The notes under the pieces: model-generated | What the model saw: the letters and a program-made list of their open reading frames with translations, nothing else | Told to the model about the DNA's origin: nothing | Databases searched by the model: none | Source of the DNA: Rhizobium sp. CCGE 510 | GTDB lineage: Bacteria; Pseudomonadota; Alphaproteobacteria; Rhizobiales; Rhizobiaceae | Direction: 5' to 3' | NCBI RefSeq assembly: GCF_000292525.1 | Contig: NZ_AEYF01000006.1 | Span: forward strand, 1 to 64,000 | Length of the DNA stretch: 64,000 bases | Translations under genes and position numbers: made by a program | Shown: positions 55,286-64,000 of the stretch, one piece after another | Position numbering within the stretch: the stretch's first letter is position 1 | Layout: each line of letters begins with the position of its first letter

Positions 55286-55543
55286 TCGCGCTCTTTTTCG
55301 CAGAGAACGGGGCGGATGTCATCTCGAAAATGACAGTGCTGCGACGGTGCGGGGAGAGACGGGAGGTCGCCACCGATTCGGGTGTTGACCGGGCTTTCCA
55401 GAACGCTGTCCCAATGGATTCCGGCTTGCCTTGCCGTCTCCACTTCGCTGCTACTGCCCACTCGGCCGCGGTACATCGATGCTGCAGCTCCGCGTTAACG
55501 TCGCTGCGGTTGGCTCTAAGACAATCTGAGCATCGCCCAACTC

Positions 55544-56128
<585 letters not shown>

Positions 56129-56268
56129 CTATTTACCCGTTCCGTTAAAGCCAGATCGCAGGTGATTGCTCACTTTGGCATAATGCGCAGCCTTCGTGCA
56201 GAGCGCAGCCGAAGATTGTGTTTTCTAGCGTTAAGTACCCGACAGAGAGCATAATCGGTCGCCCGCGC

Positions 56269-56329
56269 TTGACAGGATCGATCCAGCTCTTATTCTGTTA
56301 CAAAAAGATGAATTACATAATTGTGGAAC
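56269..56329 (+). promoter_or_regulatory. Promoter and operator box of the ABC/RidA/SelA-like operon
   Basis: TTGACA at 56269-56274, 16 bases, TATTCT at 56291-56296, 16 bases, then TTACATAATTGTGGAAC at 56313-56329. Spacing is identical to the promoter at 28370-28430, and the bases between (AGCT...TTATTCT.TTA.AAA) are also similar. Confidence 0.75.
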
Positions 56330-56346
56330 TTGTCGGGAGCCCTCAC

Positions 56347-57873
56347 ATGAAAACATTTGTTGCATTTCTCCTTGGCACCGCGCTTGTCGCTCTGCCTTCG
56401 ACCCTGCTTGCCCAGGAAAAGGGCGGCGTCATCAATGTCGCGACCATCGGCGAACCGCCGACACTTGATCCGATGTCGTCGACGGCCGATCTCGTCGGCA
56501 TCGTCACCCAGCATATTTTCGAAACGCTCTACACTTTCGACAAGAGCTGGAACGTCACGCCGCTGCTGGCCGAAAGTCTGCCGGAGATCAGTGCCGACGG
56601 CAAAACCTATACGATCAAGCTCAGGACCGGCATCAAGTTCCACGACAATAGCGACATGACCTCGGAGGATGTCGTCGCCTCGCTCGGCCGCTGGATGAAG
56701 ATCGCCTCGCGCGGCAAGCAGGTGGCCGGCTTCATCGACAAGATCACGGCTGGCGATGCCTCGGCCGTCACCATCACGCTGAAACAGCCCTATGCGCCGC
56801 TGACCTCGCTGCTCGCCTTCAACAATTCGGCGGCGATCATCATCCCGTCGGAAAAGCAGGACGAGCCGATGAAGCAGTTCATCGGCACCGGCCCCTATAT
56901 GCTGAAGGAGCGCAAGGCCGACCAGTATATCCAGCTCGTCCGCTTCGACGGCTACAAGTCCCGCGAAGGCGACAGCAACGGCTATGGCGGCGCTCGCCAT
57001 CAATATCTCGATGAAATCCGCTTCGTGCCGGTGCCGGATCCGAACACCCGCGTCGAGGCAGCGATCTCCGGCCAGTATGATTATGTCGATTCGATCGCCG
57101 TCGAATCCTACGACAAGGTGAAGGCCTCCACGGCCTCGCAGCCGGTCATGCTAAAACCCTTCGGTTATCCGGTCTTCGTCTTCAACACTGGGGAAGGCGT
57201 TGCTGCGAATGTCGAAGTCCGTAAGGCGATCCGCCAGGCGCTCAGCATGGAAGACATGCTGGCCGCGGCTTTCGGCAGCACGGATTTTTATGCGCTCGAC
57301 GGTGCCATCTATCCGAAGACATTCTCCTGGTCGACGGATGCCGGTGTCGAGGGCGCCTACAATGTCGCCGATCCGGAAGGGGCGGCGGCTGCCGCCAAGA
57401 AGGCTGGCTATAATGGCGAGCCGATCCGCATCCTGACCAGCCGCCAGTATGAATTCCATTACAAGATGGCGCAGGTCGCCGCCGAATATCTGAAGCTTGC
57501 CGGCTTTACCGTCGATATGCAGGTGGTCGACTGGGCGACGCTGACGCAGCGCCGCACCGATCCGAAGCTCTGGGATATCTACATCACCCACAGCCCCTTC
57601 CTGCCGGAGCCGGCGCTCATCGGTTCGCTCTCGACCAGCTCGCCCGGCTGGTGGGATACGCCGGCCCGCAAGGCCGCCGTCGATGCCTTCACTTCGGAAG
57701 TCGATCCGAAGAAGCGCGTCGCACTCTGGGCCGATGTCCAGAAGGCGATCTATACAGACGCGCCCTTCATGAAGATCGGCGATTTCAACGCCGTCTCGGC
57801 AAAGTCGGTCAAGCTCGACGGCGTCGATCCCGCTCCCTGGCCGTATTTCTGGAACGCTTCGATCAAGAAGTGA
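56347..57873 (+). CDS. ABC substrate-binding protein, family 5 (dipeptide type)
   Basis: A 508-aa periplasmic protein. Start at 56347 has GGGAG upstream and gives a proper signal peptide (MKTFVAFLLGTALVALPSTL, cut after LLAQ region). SBP_bac_5 features: GEPPTLDPMSSTADLVG, LRTGIKFHDNSDMTSEDVVASL and VRKAIRQALSMEDMLAAAF. First gene of an operon with permeases, RidA, a SelA-like enzyme and a fused ATPase. The ligand is probably amino-acid derived, but this is inference. Confidence 0.9.
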   Translation: MKTFVAFLLGTALVALPSTLLAQEKGGVINVATIGEPPTLDPMSSTADLVGIVTQHIFETLYTFDKSWNVTPLLAESLPEISADGKTYTIKLRTGIKFHDNSDMTSEDVVASLGRWMKIASRGKQVAGFIDKITAGDASAVTITLKQPYAPLTSLLAFNNSAAIIIPSEKQDEPMKQFIGTGPYMLKERKADQYIQLVRFDGYKSREGDSNGYGGARHQYLDEIRFVPVPDPNTRVEAAISGQYDYVDSIAVESYDKVKASTASQPVMLKPFGYPVFVFNTGEGVAANVEVRKAIRQALSMEDMLAAAFGSTDFYALDGAIYPKTFSWSTDAGVEGAYNVADPEGAAAAAKKAGYNGEPIRILTSRQYEFHYKMAQVAAEYLKLAGFTVDMQVVDWATLTQRRTDPKLWDIYITHSPFLPEPALIGSLSTSSPGWWDTPARKAAVDAFTSEVDPKKRVALWADVQKAIYTDAPFMKIGDFNAVSAKSVKLDGVDPAPWPYFWNASIKK

Positions 57874-57898
57874 TGGAGAGTTCGTTGGTCACCGCTTG

Positions 57899-58038
57899 CT
57901 CCCTCATCCCTGTGCTCGACACAGGGATCCAGCCACGGCGCTTCTGCGCCGTGATTGACCTGTATTCAGTCAAGGAGTCTTCAGCGCCCAAGGACTTGGG
58001 CGCGCTGGATTCCTGTGACGAGCACAGGAATGAGGGCG
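57899..58038. repeat. Cloverleaf palindromic repeat, copy 2
   Basis: Same layout as 9296-9417. Outer arm CCCTCATCCCTGTGCTCG pairs with CGAGCACAGGAATGAGGG. Inner stems are CACGGCGC-TTCT-GCGCCGTG and GCGCCCAA-GGAC-TTGGGCGC, and an extra TTGAC...GTCAA arm lies between. Differences from copy 1 are compensated on both sides of each stem. It sits between the binding-protein and permease genes. Confidence 0.85.
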
Positions 58039-58090
58039 AGCGGGACGTTCCGCTGCAGTCCTGCATGCACCGAGCGCAGGAGCAGTTCGG

Positions 58091-59032
58091 ATGATCCGCT
58101 ACATCCTCCAGCGCCTGTTCGGCATGATCGTCGTGATGTTTCTCGTCGTGACGATCGTCTTCGTCATCGTGCGGGTGACGCCGGGTGACCCGGCCGCCGT
58201 CATGCTCGGGCCGGATGCGACGCCGCAGGATGTTGCCGATCTCCGAACCCGGCTCGGGCTCGATCAGTCGCTCGGCCTGCAATATGTCTATTATATCGGC
58301 CAGCTGCTGAAGGGTGACCTCGGCCAGTCGATCTTCCTCAACATGCCTGTGACGTCGGCTCTGCTCGACCGCGCCGAGCCGACCTTCTTCCTGACGCTGT
58401 TTTCGCTTGCCATCGCCAGCGTCATCGCTCTGCCGATCGGCATCTACGCCGCCTATCGGCGCGGCTCCTTCGTCGACCAGGCGGCAACGACGCTGGCGAT
58501 GTTTGCCGCCAGCATCCCGAGCTTCTGGCTCGGCCTCATCCTGATGCAGTTCTTCGCCGTCCGGCTCAACCTCTTCCCGGTCTCGGGTTATGGCGGCCCC
58601 GGCTCGACCTTCCCAGACCGGATGTATCATCTGACGCTGCCGGCCTTTGCGCTCGGCATCGTTTCCTCGGCGCTGATCCTGCGTTTCACCCGCGCCTCGA
58701 TGCTCGATGTGCTCGGCGATGATTACATCCGCACGGCGCGTGCCAAGGGGCTGGTCGAGCGCAAGGTCATCCTCAAGCACGCGCTGAAGAATGCGCTGAT
58801 CCCGATCCTGACGGTGCTCGGCCTGACGGCGGCGGTGCTGATTTCCGGCGCCGTCGTCACCGAAACGGTCTTCGGCCTGCCGGGGGTCGGCAATCTCGTC
58901 GTCTCGGCGGTGCTGCGCCGCGATTATCCCGTCATCCAGGGGGCGCTGCTGGTCATCGCCGCGCTCTATGTGTTGATCAATTTTGCGATCGACATGCTCT
59001 ATCTGCTGGTCGATCCGAGGGTGCGCTACTGA
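58091..59032 (+). CDS. Dpp-type ABC permease, first subunit
   Basis: A 313-aa DppB-like permease. It has VRVTPGDPAAVMLGPDATPQ near residue 28, the coupling loop YIRTARAKGLVERKVILKHALKNALIP near residue 205 and VFGLPGVGNLVVSAVLRRDYP near residue 260. The ATG is 217 bases after the binding-protein gene, past the cloverleaf repeat. Overlaps the next gene (TGATG). Confidence 0.92.
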   Translation: MIRYILQRLFGMIVVMFLVVTIVFVIVRVTPGDPAAVMLGPDATPQDVADLRTRLGLDQSLGLQYVYYIGQLLKGDLGQSIFLNMPVTSALLDRAEPTFFLTLFSLAIASVIALPIGIYAAYRRGSFVDQAATTLAMFAASIPSFWLGLILMQFFAVRLNLFPVSGYGGPGSTFPDRMYHLTLPAFALGIVSSALILRFTRASMLDVLGDDYIRTARAKGLVERKVILKHALKNALIPILTVLGLTAAVLISGAVVTETVFGLPGVGNLVVSAVLRRDYPVIQGALLVIAALYVLINFAIDMLYLLVDPRVRY

Positions 59033-59901
59033 TGGCCGATATCGCAATCAAATCAGCCGAGAGCGAAGGCAGCAAATTCCTCCGCCGCCTGCTGAAGCGC
59101 AAGACGGTGGCCTTCGGCCTGCTGATCCTGGCGATTTTCGTGCTGCTGGCGGTCTTTGCCCCTATTGTCGCGCCCTATTCGCCGTCCAAACTTTCGATCG
59201 TCAACCGGCTGAAACCGCCAAGCGGCATCTTCTTCTTCGGCACGGACGAGTTCGGCCGCGACGTCTTTTCGCGCACGATCTTTGCCGGCCGCCTGTCGCT
59301 GCTGGTCGGCGTTGCGGTCGTCAGCCTGTCAGCGGTGATCGGCGTGACGCTCGGCCTGCTTGCCGGCTTTTTCCAGAAGCTCGACACGCCGATCGCCCGG
59401 CTGATCGACGCGATGATGGCCTTCCCGGATATTCTGCTGGCGATCGCCCTCGTCGCCGCCCTCGGCCCGTCCTTGACCACTGTCATCATCGCGCTGTCGA
59501 TCGTCTATGCGCCGCGCCTTGCTCGCATCGTGCGTGCCTCGACGCTGGTCATTCGCGAGCTGCCCTATGTCGAGGCGGCGAGGGCGCTCGGCATTTCCAC
59601 CTTTCACATCATGACCCGGCATGTGCTGCGCAATCTGCTGTCGCCGATCCTGGTGCAGGCCACCTTCCTCTTTGCCAGTGCAATGCTCGCCGAAGCCGGC
59701 CTTTCCTTCCTCGGCCTCGGTGTCAGCCCGGAAATTCCGACCTGGGGAACGATGATCGCCGCCGGCCGGCAATATATCGGCCAGGCCGACTGGATGACGC
59801 TATTTCCCGGTGTCGCCATCATCCTCTCGGTGCTGTCACTGCAGATGGTCGGCGATGGCCTGAGAGACATGCTCGACCCAAGACTTCGCAAGGACCTTTA
59901 A
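59032..59901 (+). CDS. Dpp-type ABC permease, second subunit
   Basis: A 289-aa DppC-like permease. Contains FGTDEFGRDVFSRTIFAGRLSLLVG near residue 65, the coupling region YVEAARALGISTFHIMTRHVL near residue 180, and EAGLSFLGLGVSPEIPTWG near residue 215. Starts at the overlap with the first permease gene. Confidence 0.92.
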   Translation: MADIAIKSAESEGSKFLRRLLKRKTVAFGLLILAIFVLLAVFAPIVAPYSPSKLSIVNRLKPPSGIFFFGTDEFGRDVFSRTIFAGRLSLLVGVAVVSLSAVIGVTLGLLAGFFQKLDTPIARLIDAMMAFPDILLAIALVAALGPSLTTVIIALSIVYAPRLARIVRASTLVIRELPYVEAARALGISTFHIMTRHVLRNLLSPILVQATFLFASAMLAEAGLSFLGLGVSPEIPTWGTMIAAGRQYIGQADWMTLFPGVAIILSVLSLQMVGDGLRDMLDPRLRKDL

Positions 59902-59967
59902 TCCGCCGACCTCTCAGTCGGCCACCAATTCAATTCGTCCAATCCAATTCGCATGACAGGAGTTTGC

Positions 59968-60465
59968 GTGAATCAGTTTCCCAACGCCGCCGGCAAGGTT
60001 GAGAACTCGCCTTACCAACGGTTAGCCGCCCTCGGCATCAAGCTGCCGCCGCCACCGCCGCCGATCGCCAATTTCGTGACGCATGTGGTGGAGGGCAATA
60101 TGCTCTACCTCTCCGGCCAGGGCCCGCGCGAGGCCGACGGCTTCCTGCATGCCGGCAAGGTCGGCGGCGGCGTCGGCGTCGAGGAGGCCTATCGGCATGC
60201 GCGGCTGACCGGTATCAACCTGCTCGCCGTCATGCATGATGCGCTCGGCGATCTCTCCCGCGTCAAGCGGGTGGTCAAGCTGCTCGGCATGGTCAATGCC
60301 GTGCCGGAGTTCGAGGATCATCCGAGCGTCATCAACGGCTGCTCGGATCTGCTGATTGCCGTCTTTGGCGGGGCCGGCGAGCATGCCCGCTCGGCCGTCG
60401 GCTTCGGCTCTCTGCCCGGCAACATCACCGTCGAGATCGAGGCGATCGTCGCCTTGAATGGCTGA
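59968..60465 (+). CDS. RidA-family protein (enamine/imine deaminase)
   Basis: A 165-aa protein read from GTG at 59968, preceded by AGGAG at five bases; an in-frame ATG at 59953 is possible. RidA/YjgF motifs: [54 protein letters not shown], and the terminal [15 protein letters not shown] with the catalytic Glu. RidA hydrolyses reactive enamines formed by PLP-dependent lyases; a PLP enzyme follows directly. Confidence 0.9.
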   Translation: MNQFPNAAGKVENSPYQRLAALGIKLPPPPPPIANFVTHVVEGNMLYLSGQGPREADGFLHAGKVGGGVGVEEAYRHARLTGINLLAVMHDALGDLSRVKRVVKLLGMVNAVPEFEDHPSVINGCSDLLIAVFGGAGEHARSAVGFGSLPGNITVEIEAIVALNG

Positions 60466-60533
60466 CGAGAGCTTTCATATTGGGAGCAGCGGCCACCATG
60501 GCCCGTTCCTCGACCAGACTTCTGGAGACCTTC

Positions 60534-61730
60534 ATGTCCACTGATATCAGACCTTCGCTCGGCCTTCGCCCCGTCATCAACGTATCCGGCACGATGACCA
60601 GCCTCGGCGCCTCGATCGTGGTGCCGGAGGCGATCGAAGCGATGGCGTCGATCCTGCCGCATTTCGTCGAGATCAACGACCTGCAGCGCAAGGCAAGTGC
60701 GGTCATCACCCGCCTGACCGGCGGCGAGGCGGGTTTCGTCACCGCCTCCTGCTCGGCCGGTATTTCGCTGGTGGTCGCCGGCGCTATCACCGGCGACAAT
60801 CTGCTGGCGATCGAGAAGCTGCCGGATGCCGTGTCCGAGAAGAACGAAGTGCTGGTGCAGATGGGCCATGTGGTCAGCTACGGCGCTCCGGTCGACCAGG
60901 CAATCCGGCTTGCCGGCGGCAAGGCCGTATTGATCGGCCAGGCAACCTCGACGCACCGTTTCCACATGGAAAAGGCGATCACCGAAAAGACCGCCGCTGC
61001 CGTCTATGTCGTCTCCCACCATGTCGTCGACTACGGCCTGTTGAACCTGAAGGAATTCGTCGAGATCGCCCATGCCAGGGGCGTGCCGGTGATCGTCGAT
61101 GCGGCCTCGGAATATGATCTCCGGATCTTCCTGGAGCAGGGGGCCGATATCGCGCTTTATTCCGGCCACAAATTCCTCGGCGGCCCGACGTCGGGCATCG
61201 TCGCCGGCCGGAAGGAGCTGGTGCGCCATGCCTTCCTGCAGAATATGGGCATCGGCCGCGGCATGAAGGTCGGCAAGGAGAGCATCTTTGGCGTCATGGC
61301 GGCACTCGAAGCCTGGGAAAACCGCGATCATGCCGTCATCCGCGAACGCGAGACCGGCTATCTCAACCTGTGGAAGCGTACACTCGACGGCCGCCCCGGT
61401 CTGACCGTGCTGATCGAGCCCGACCCGACCGACAATCCACTGGAGCGGCTGCGCCTGATCGTCGATGCCGAGCAGGCCCATATCACCGCCTGGGATCTGG
61501 CCGATGCGCTGGCGAAGGGCAGCCCGCCGATCATCGTGCGCGACCACGAGGTGGAGCACCGCTATTTCTACCTCGACCCGTGCAACCTGCATCCGGGCCA
61601 GGAGACGATCGTCGCTAACCGCCTGGCTGAGGAACTCGACAAGGCGCGCGCCTCCAACGAGATCATCGCAACGCCGATCGAAAATCGCAGCCGGCACCGC
61701 TTCGATGCTGCGCTTCGCTGGCCGGATTAA
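60534..61730 (+). CDS. SelA-like PLP-dependent enzyme (DgaE-type ammonia lyase/aminotransferase fold)
   Basis: A 398-aa enzyme of the SelA/COG1921 group. The PLP Lys is in [17 protein letters not shown] near residue 220; [12 protein letters not shown] opens the protein and [18 protein letters not shown] near residue 78 is the cofactor loop. It is too short to be a true selenocysteine synthase and no selenocysteine genes are nearby. Relatives eliminate ammonia from amino sugars or amino acids (DgaE) and are found with COG3964 amidohydrolases. The ATG at 60534 has GGAG upstream. Confidence 0.85.
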   Translation: MSTDIRPSLGLRPVINVSGTMTSLGASIVVPEAIEAMASILPHFVEINDLQRKASAVITRLTGGEAGFVTASCSAGISLVVAGAITGDNLLAIEKLPDAVSEKNEVLVQMGHVVSYGAPVDQAIRLAGGKAVLIGQATSTHRFHMEKAITEKTAAAVYVVSHHVVDYGLLNLKEFVEIAHARGVPVIVDAASEYDLRIFLEQGADIALYSGHKFLGGPTSGIVAGRKELVRHAFLQNMGIGRGMKVGKESIFGVMAALEAWENRDHAVIRERETGYLNLWKRTLDGRPGLTVLIEPDPTDNPLERLRLIVDAEQAHITAWDLADALAKGSPPIIVRDHEVEHRYFYLDPCNLHPGQETIVANRLAEELDKARASNEIIATPIENRSRHRFDAALRWPD

Positions 61731-61747
61731 GCCGCAAGGGGAGCGAT

Positions 61748-63583
61748 ATGGCTGAGGTTCAAGCGCAACCGATAGAGACAACCGCCGCCGTTCTTTCCGT
61801 CGAGGGGCTGACCACCTCCTTTCTAGTCGACGGCGGTTGGAAGCCTGTGGTGCGCGACGTTTCCTTCACCGTCGCACCGGGTGAAACGGTCGCGATTGTC
61901 GGCGAATCCGGCTCCGGCAAGAGCGTCACCTCGCTGTCGATCATGCGGCTGTTGCAGGCCGATAGCAGCCGCGTCGAGGGCCGGGTCATGCTCGGCGGCC
62001 GCGACCTGCTGGCATTGCCGGAACGTGCGATGCGGCAGGTGCGCGGCAATGAGGTGGCGATGATCTTCCAGGAGCCGATGACCTCGCTCAACCCGCTCTT
62101 CACCATCGGCGATCAGATTTCCGAAGCGTTGCTCTGCCACTCCGATATGAGCCGGGCCGATTCCAAAGCCGAGACGATCAGACTCTTGGAAAAAGTCCGC
62201 ATCCCGTCGGCCGCCTCGCGCTTCGACGAATATCCGCATCGTTTTTCCGGCGGCATGCGCCAGCGGGTGATGATCGCCATGGCGCTCGCCAGCCGGCCGA
62301 AACTGCTGATCGCCGACGAGCCGACGACGGCGCTCGACGTGACGATCCAGGGCCAGATCCTCGATCTCATCAAGATGCTGCAGGAGGAGGAGGGGACTTC
62401 CGTTCTGTTCATCACCCATGACATGGGCGTCGTCGCCGAGATCACCGACCGGACGGTGGTGATGTATCGCGGCGAACAGGTGGAAAGCGGCCCCACCGCC
62501 AATATCTTCCACCGCGGCAAACACCCCTATACCCGAGCGCTGCTGTCGGCCGTGCCGGTGCTCGGTTCGATGCAGGGCCGGCAGAGGCCGCTGCGTTTCC
62601 CGGTGGTCAATACGGCAACGGGGGAATCCGATATTCCGACCGAGGCCGCCGATACCGTAGCGGTGACGCCGGTACTGCAGGTGAAGAACCTCACCAAGCG
62701 TTTCGACATTCACTCCGGCCTGTTCGGCCGGCTGACCAGCCGCGTGCATGCGGTGGAAAACGTTTCCTTCGATCTTCATGCCGGCGAGACGCTGTCGCTC
62801 GTCGGCGAATCCGGCTGCGGCAAGTCGACGACTGGCCGCGCCATCATGCGTCTGATCGAGCCGCAGGCCGGTTCGGTTCTCGTCGAGGGCAGGGAGGTGC
62901 TCGGCCTCGACAGGAAGGATTTGCGCGAAATGCGCAAATCCGTGCAGATGATCTTCCAGGATCCGTTTGCCAGCCTCAATCCGCGCATGACGGTCGGCGC
63001 TGCGATCGCCGAACCCTATCTCGAACACCGGATGGGCAGCCCGAAACAGGCCAAGGAGGTCGTTGCCGACCTTCTGGTCAAGGTCGGTCTGTCGCCTGAG
63101 ATGGCGGCGCGTTATCCGCATGAATTTTCCGGCGGCCAGCGCCAGCGCATCTGCATTGCCCGGGCGCTTGCCCTGCAGCCGAAAGTCATCGTCGCCGATG
63201 AAAGTGTCTCGGCGCTCGACGTTTCGATCAAGGCGCAGGTCATCAACCTGATGCTCGACCTGCAGCAGAGCCTCAACCTCGCCTTCCTGTTCATTTCGCA
63301 CGACATGGCGGTGGTCGAGCGCGTCAGCCACCGGGTGGCGGTGATGTATCTCGGCGAGATCGTCGAGATCGGCCCGCGCGCCGCCGTCTTCGAAAATCCA
63401 CAGCATCCTTATACCCGAAAACTCATCGCCGCCGTGCCGGTGCCCGATCCCGACCGCCGCCATGAGAAGCGGATGGTGGCGAATGACGAGATCAAGAGCC
63501 CGATGCGGCCGGTCGATTATCAGCCTGCGAATGCCGCCTATCGCGAGGTCGGGCCGGGCCATTTGGTGATGGCCGAGCGGTAG
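61748..63583 (+). CDS. Fused dipeptide-type ABC ATPase (two ATPase domains, GsiA-like)
   Basis: A 611-aa fusion of DppD and DppF types. N-half: Walker [15 protein letters not shown], signature [15 protein letters not shown], Walker [15 protein letters not shown]-half: Walker [15 protein letters not shown], signature [15 protein letters not shown], Walker [15 protein letters not shown]. Note SerVal (DESVSALD) in place of the usual DEPTSALD in the second Walker B. It completes the transporter; 18 bases after the SelA-like gene. Confidence 0.92.
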   Translation: MAEVQAQPIETTAAVLSVEGLTTSFLVDGGWKPVVRDVSFTVAPGETVAIVGESGSGKSVTSLSIMRLLQADSSRVEGRVMLGGRDLLALPERAMRQVRGNEVAMIFQEPMTSLNPLFTIGDQISEALLCHSDMSRADSKAETIRLLEKVRIPSAASRFDEYPHRFSGGMRQRVMIAMALASRPKLLIADEPTTALDVTIQGQILDLIKMLQEEEGTSVLFITHDMGVVAEITDRTVVMYRGEQVESGPTANIFHRGKHPYTRALLSAVPVLGSMQGRQRPLRFPVVNTATGESDIPTEAADTVAVTPVLQVKNLTKRFDIHSGLFGRLTSRVHAVENVSFDLHAGETLSLVGESGCGKSTTGRAIMRLIEPQAGSVLVEGREVLGLDRKDLREMRKSVQMIFQDPFASLNPRMTVGAAIAEPYLEHRMGSPKQAKEVVADLLVKVGLSPEMAARYPHEFSGGQRQRICIARALALQPKVIVADESVSALDVSIKAQVINLMLDLQQSLNLAFLFISHDMAVVERVSHRVAVMYLGEIVEIGPRAAVFENPQHPYTRKLIAAVPVPDPDRRHEKRMVANDEIKSPMRPVDYQPANAAYREVGPGHLVMAER

Positions 63584-63666
63584 GTGGCGCGGGCCATTGG
63601 GAGTTGCCTAACGGGCCGGCGGCGCATAAAGCAGATGGAAAGACACCTGCCTGGAAAGCCGCATCA

Positions 63667-64000
63667 ATGGACAAGACAGAGTATTATTCGAAGCTCGGCG
63701 GTTTGCCGCCGCAGACCCAGTTGCTTTCCGGCAAAGCCGTTTTCACCACGGCTTACGCGGTCATCCCTCGCGGCGTCATGAGCGATATCGTCACCAGCGT
63801 CTTTCCGCATTGGACGGGAACGCGGGCATGGGTTCTCTCCCGGCCGCTTTCCGGCTTCTCCGAAACGTTCTCGCAATATGTCATGGAGGTTCAGCCGGGC
63901 GGCGGAAGCGACCGGCCGGAACCCGACAAACGGGCGGAAGCGGTGCTCTTCGTCGTCGAAGGCGGCATGACGATGGAGCTCGACGGCGTAAGCCATGTGC
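63667..64000 (+). CDS. allE: (S)-ureidoglycine aminohydrolase-like cupin, 5' part
   Basis: A partial gene that runs off the window end with no stop. It begins MDKTEYYSKLGGLPPQTQLL and continues YAVIPRGVMSDIVTSVFP, WVLSRPLSGFSETFSQYVMEV and PGGGSDRPEPDKRAEAVLFVVEGGM, which match AllE/YlbA (bicupin). AllE converts ureidoglycine to ureidoglycolate and ammonia in purine breakdown. The gap of 83 bases after the ABC ATPase allows the same transcript. Whether it acts on ureidoglycine or a related amine here is unknown. Confidence 0.85.
   Translation, partial: MDKTEYYSKLGGLPPQTQLLSGKAVFTTAYAVIPRGVMSDIVTSVFPHWTGTRAWVLSRPLSGFSETFSQYVMEVQPGGGSDRPEPDKRAEAVLFVVEGGMTMELDGVSHV

Noticed and set aside
60534..61730. 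True selenocysteine synthase (selA)
   Set aside because: No selB, selD or tRNA-Sec nearby, and the protein is shorter than SelA; it belongs to the SelA-like DgaE group.
61823..63562. 579-codon minus-strand frame opposite the fused ATPase
   Set aside because: His/Asp/Arg-rich antisense shadow of a highly conserved ATPase.

Overview
The window looks like a piece of a Rhizobium (R. leguminosarum/R. etli type) genome. It is GC-rich with long coding blocks, carries the rhamnose gene order known from R. leguminosarum (rhaRSTPQUK divergent from rhaDI), a thiMED salvage operon, many ABC uptake systems and rhizobial palindromic intergenic repeats. Rhamnose and thiMED loci are often on large plasmids in this group, so a secondary replicon is plausible, but the sequence does not prove it. 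No tRNA, rRNA, CRISPR array or replication origin was seen.

Layout. 1-3737: two decayed direct copies of an IS5-family element bracket a visibly AT-richer cassette of three unrecognised genes: a small protein with a possible caspase/CHAT-like His/Cys pattern, a putative lipoprotein with six exact 23-residue repeats, and a divergent four-helix membrane protein. 3734-6389: glutaryl-CoA dehydrogenase-like enzyme, cupin, LysR regulator. 6564-13900: a branched-chain-amino-acid-type ABC transporter followed by a GMC oxidoreductase and a 3-hydroxyisobutyrate-dehydrogenase-like enzyme. 13907-15550: orphan siderophore-type ATPase and a hydratase. 15640-26657: complete L-rhamnose transport and catabolism locus with a clear divergent operator. 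26818-28273: an AhpD-like protein and an ECF41-type sigma factor with two matching ECF41 promoters. 28439-30515: COG3964 amidohydrolase and IclR regulator. 30676-31357: VapBC-type toxin-antitoxin pair. 31467-38760: SDR, 5-oxoprolinase with a divergent winged-helix regulator, a TetR regulator and small genes. 38998-45758: amidase, xylose-isomerase-like protein, choline-sulfatase with its LysR, HpcH/HpaI aldolase and a methyltransferase. 45829-52655: a seven-gene operon (GNAT, NagZ-like hexosaminidase, peptide/oligosaccharide ABC transporter). 52875-55285: TPP riboswitch and thiMED. 55544-64000: DUF1349 protein, then an operon with a dipeptide-type ABC transporter, RidA, a SelA-like PLP enzyme, a fused double ATPase and the start of a ureidoglycine-aminohydrolase-like cupin gene.

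How parts fit together. The promoter of the ABC/RidA/SelA-like operon (56269-56329) is nearly the same, in sequence and exact spacing, as the promoter of the COG3964 amidohydrolase 28 kb away (28370-28430). The 17-bp downstream box recurs beside the IclR gene (30541-30557). This points to one dispersed regulon for uptake and breakdown of an acylated or amino-acid-like compound. A cloverleaf-shaped repeat sits inside two ABC operons (9296-9417 and 57899-58038) with compensatory stem changes. The most likely home of an undescribed system is the IS-bracketed cassette at 543-3540; the dispersed regulon is the best metabolic candidate.
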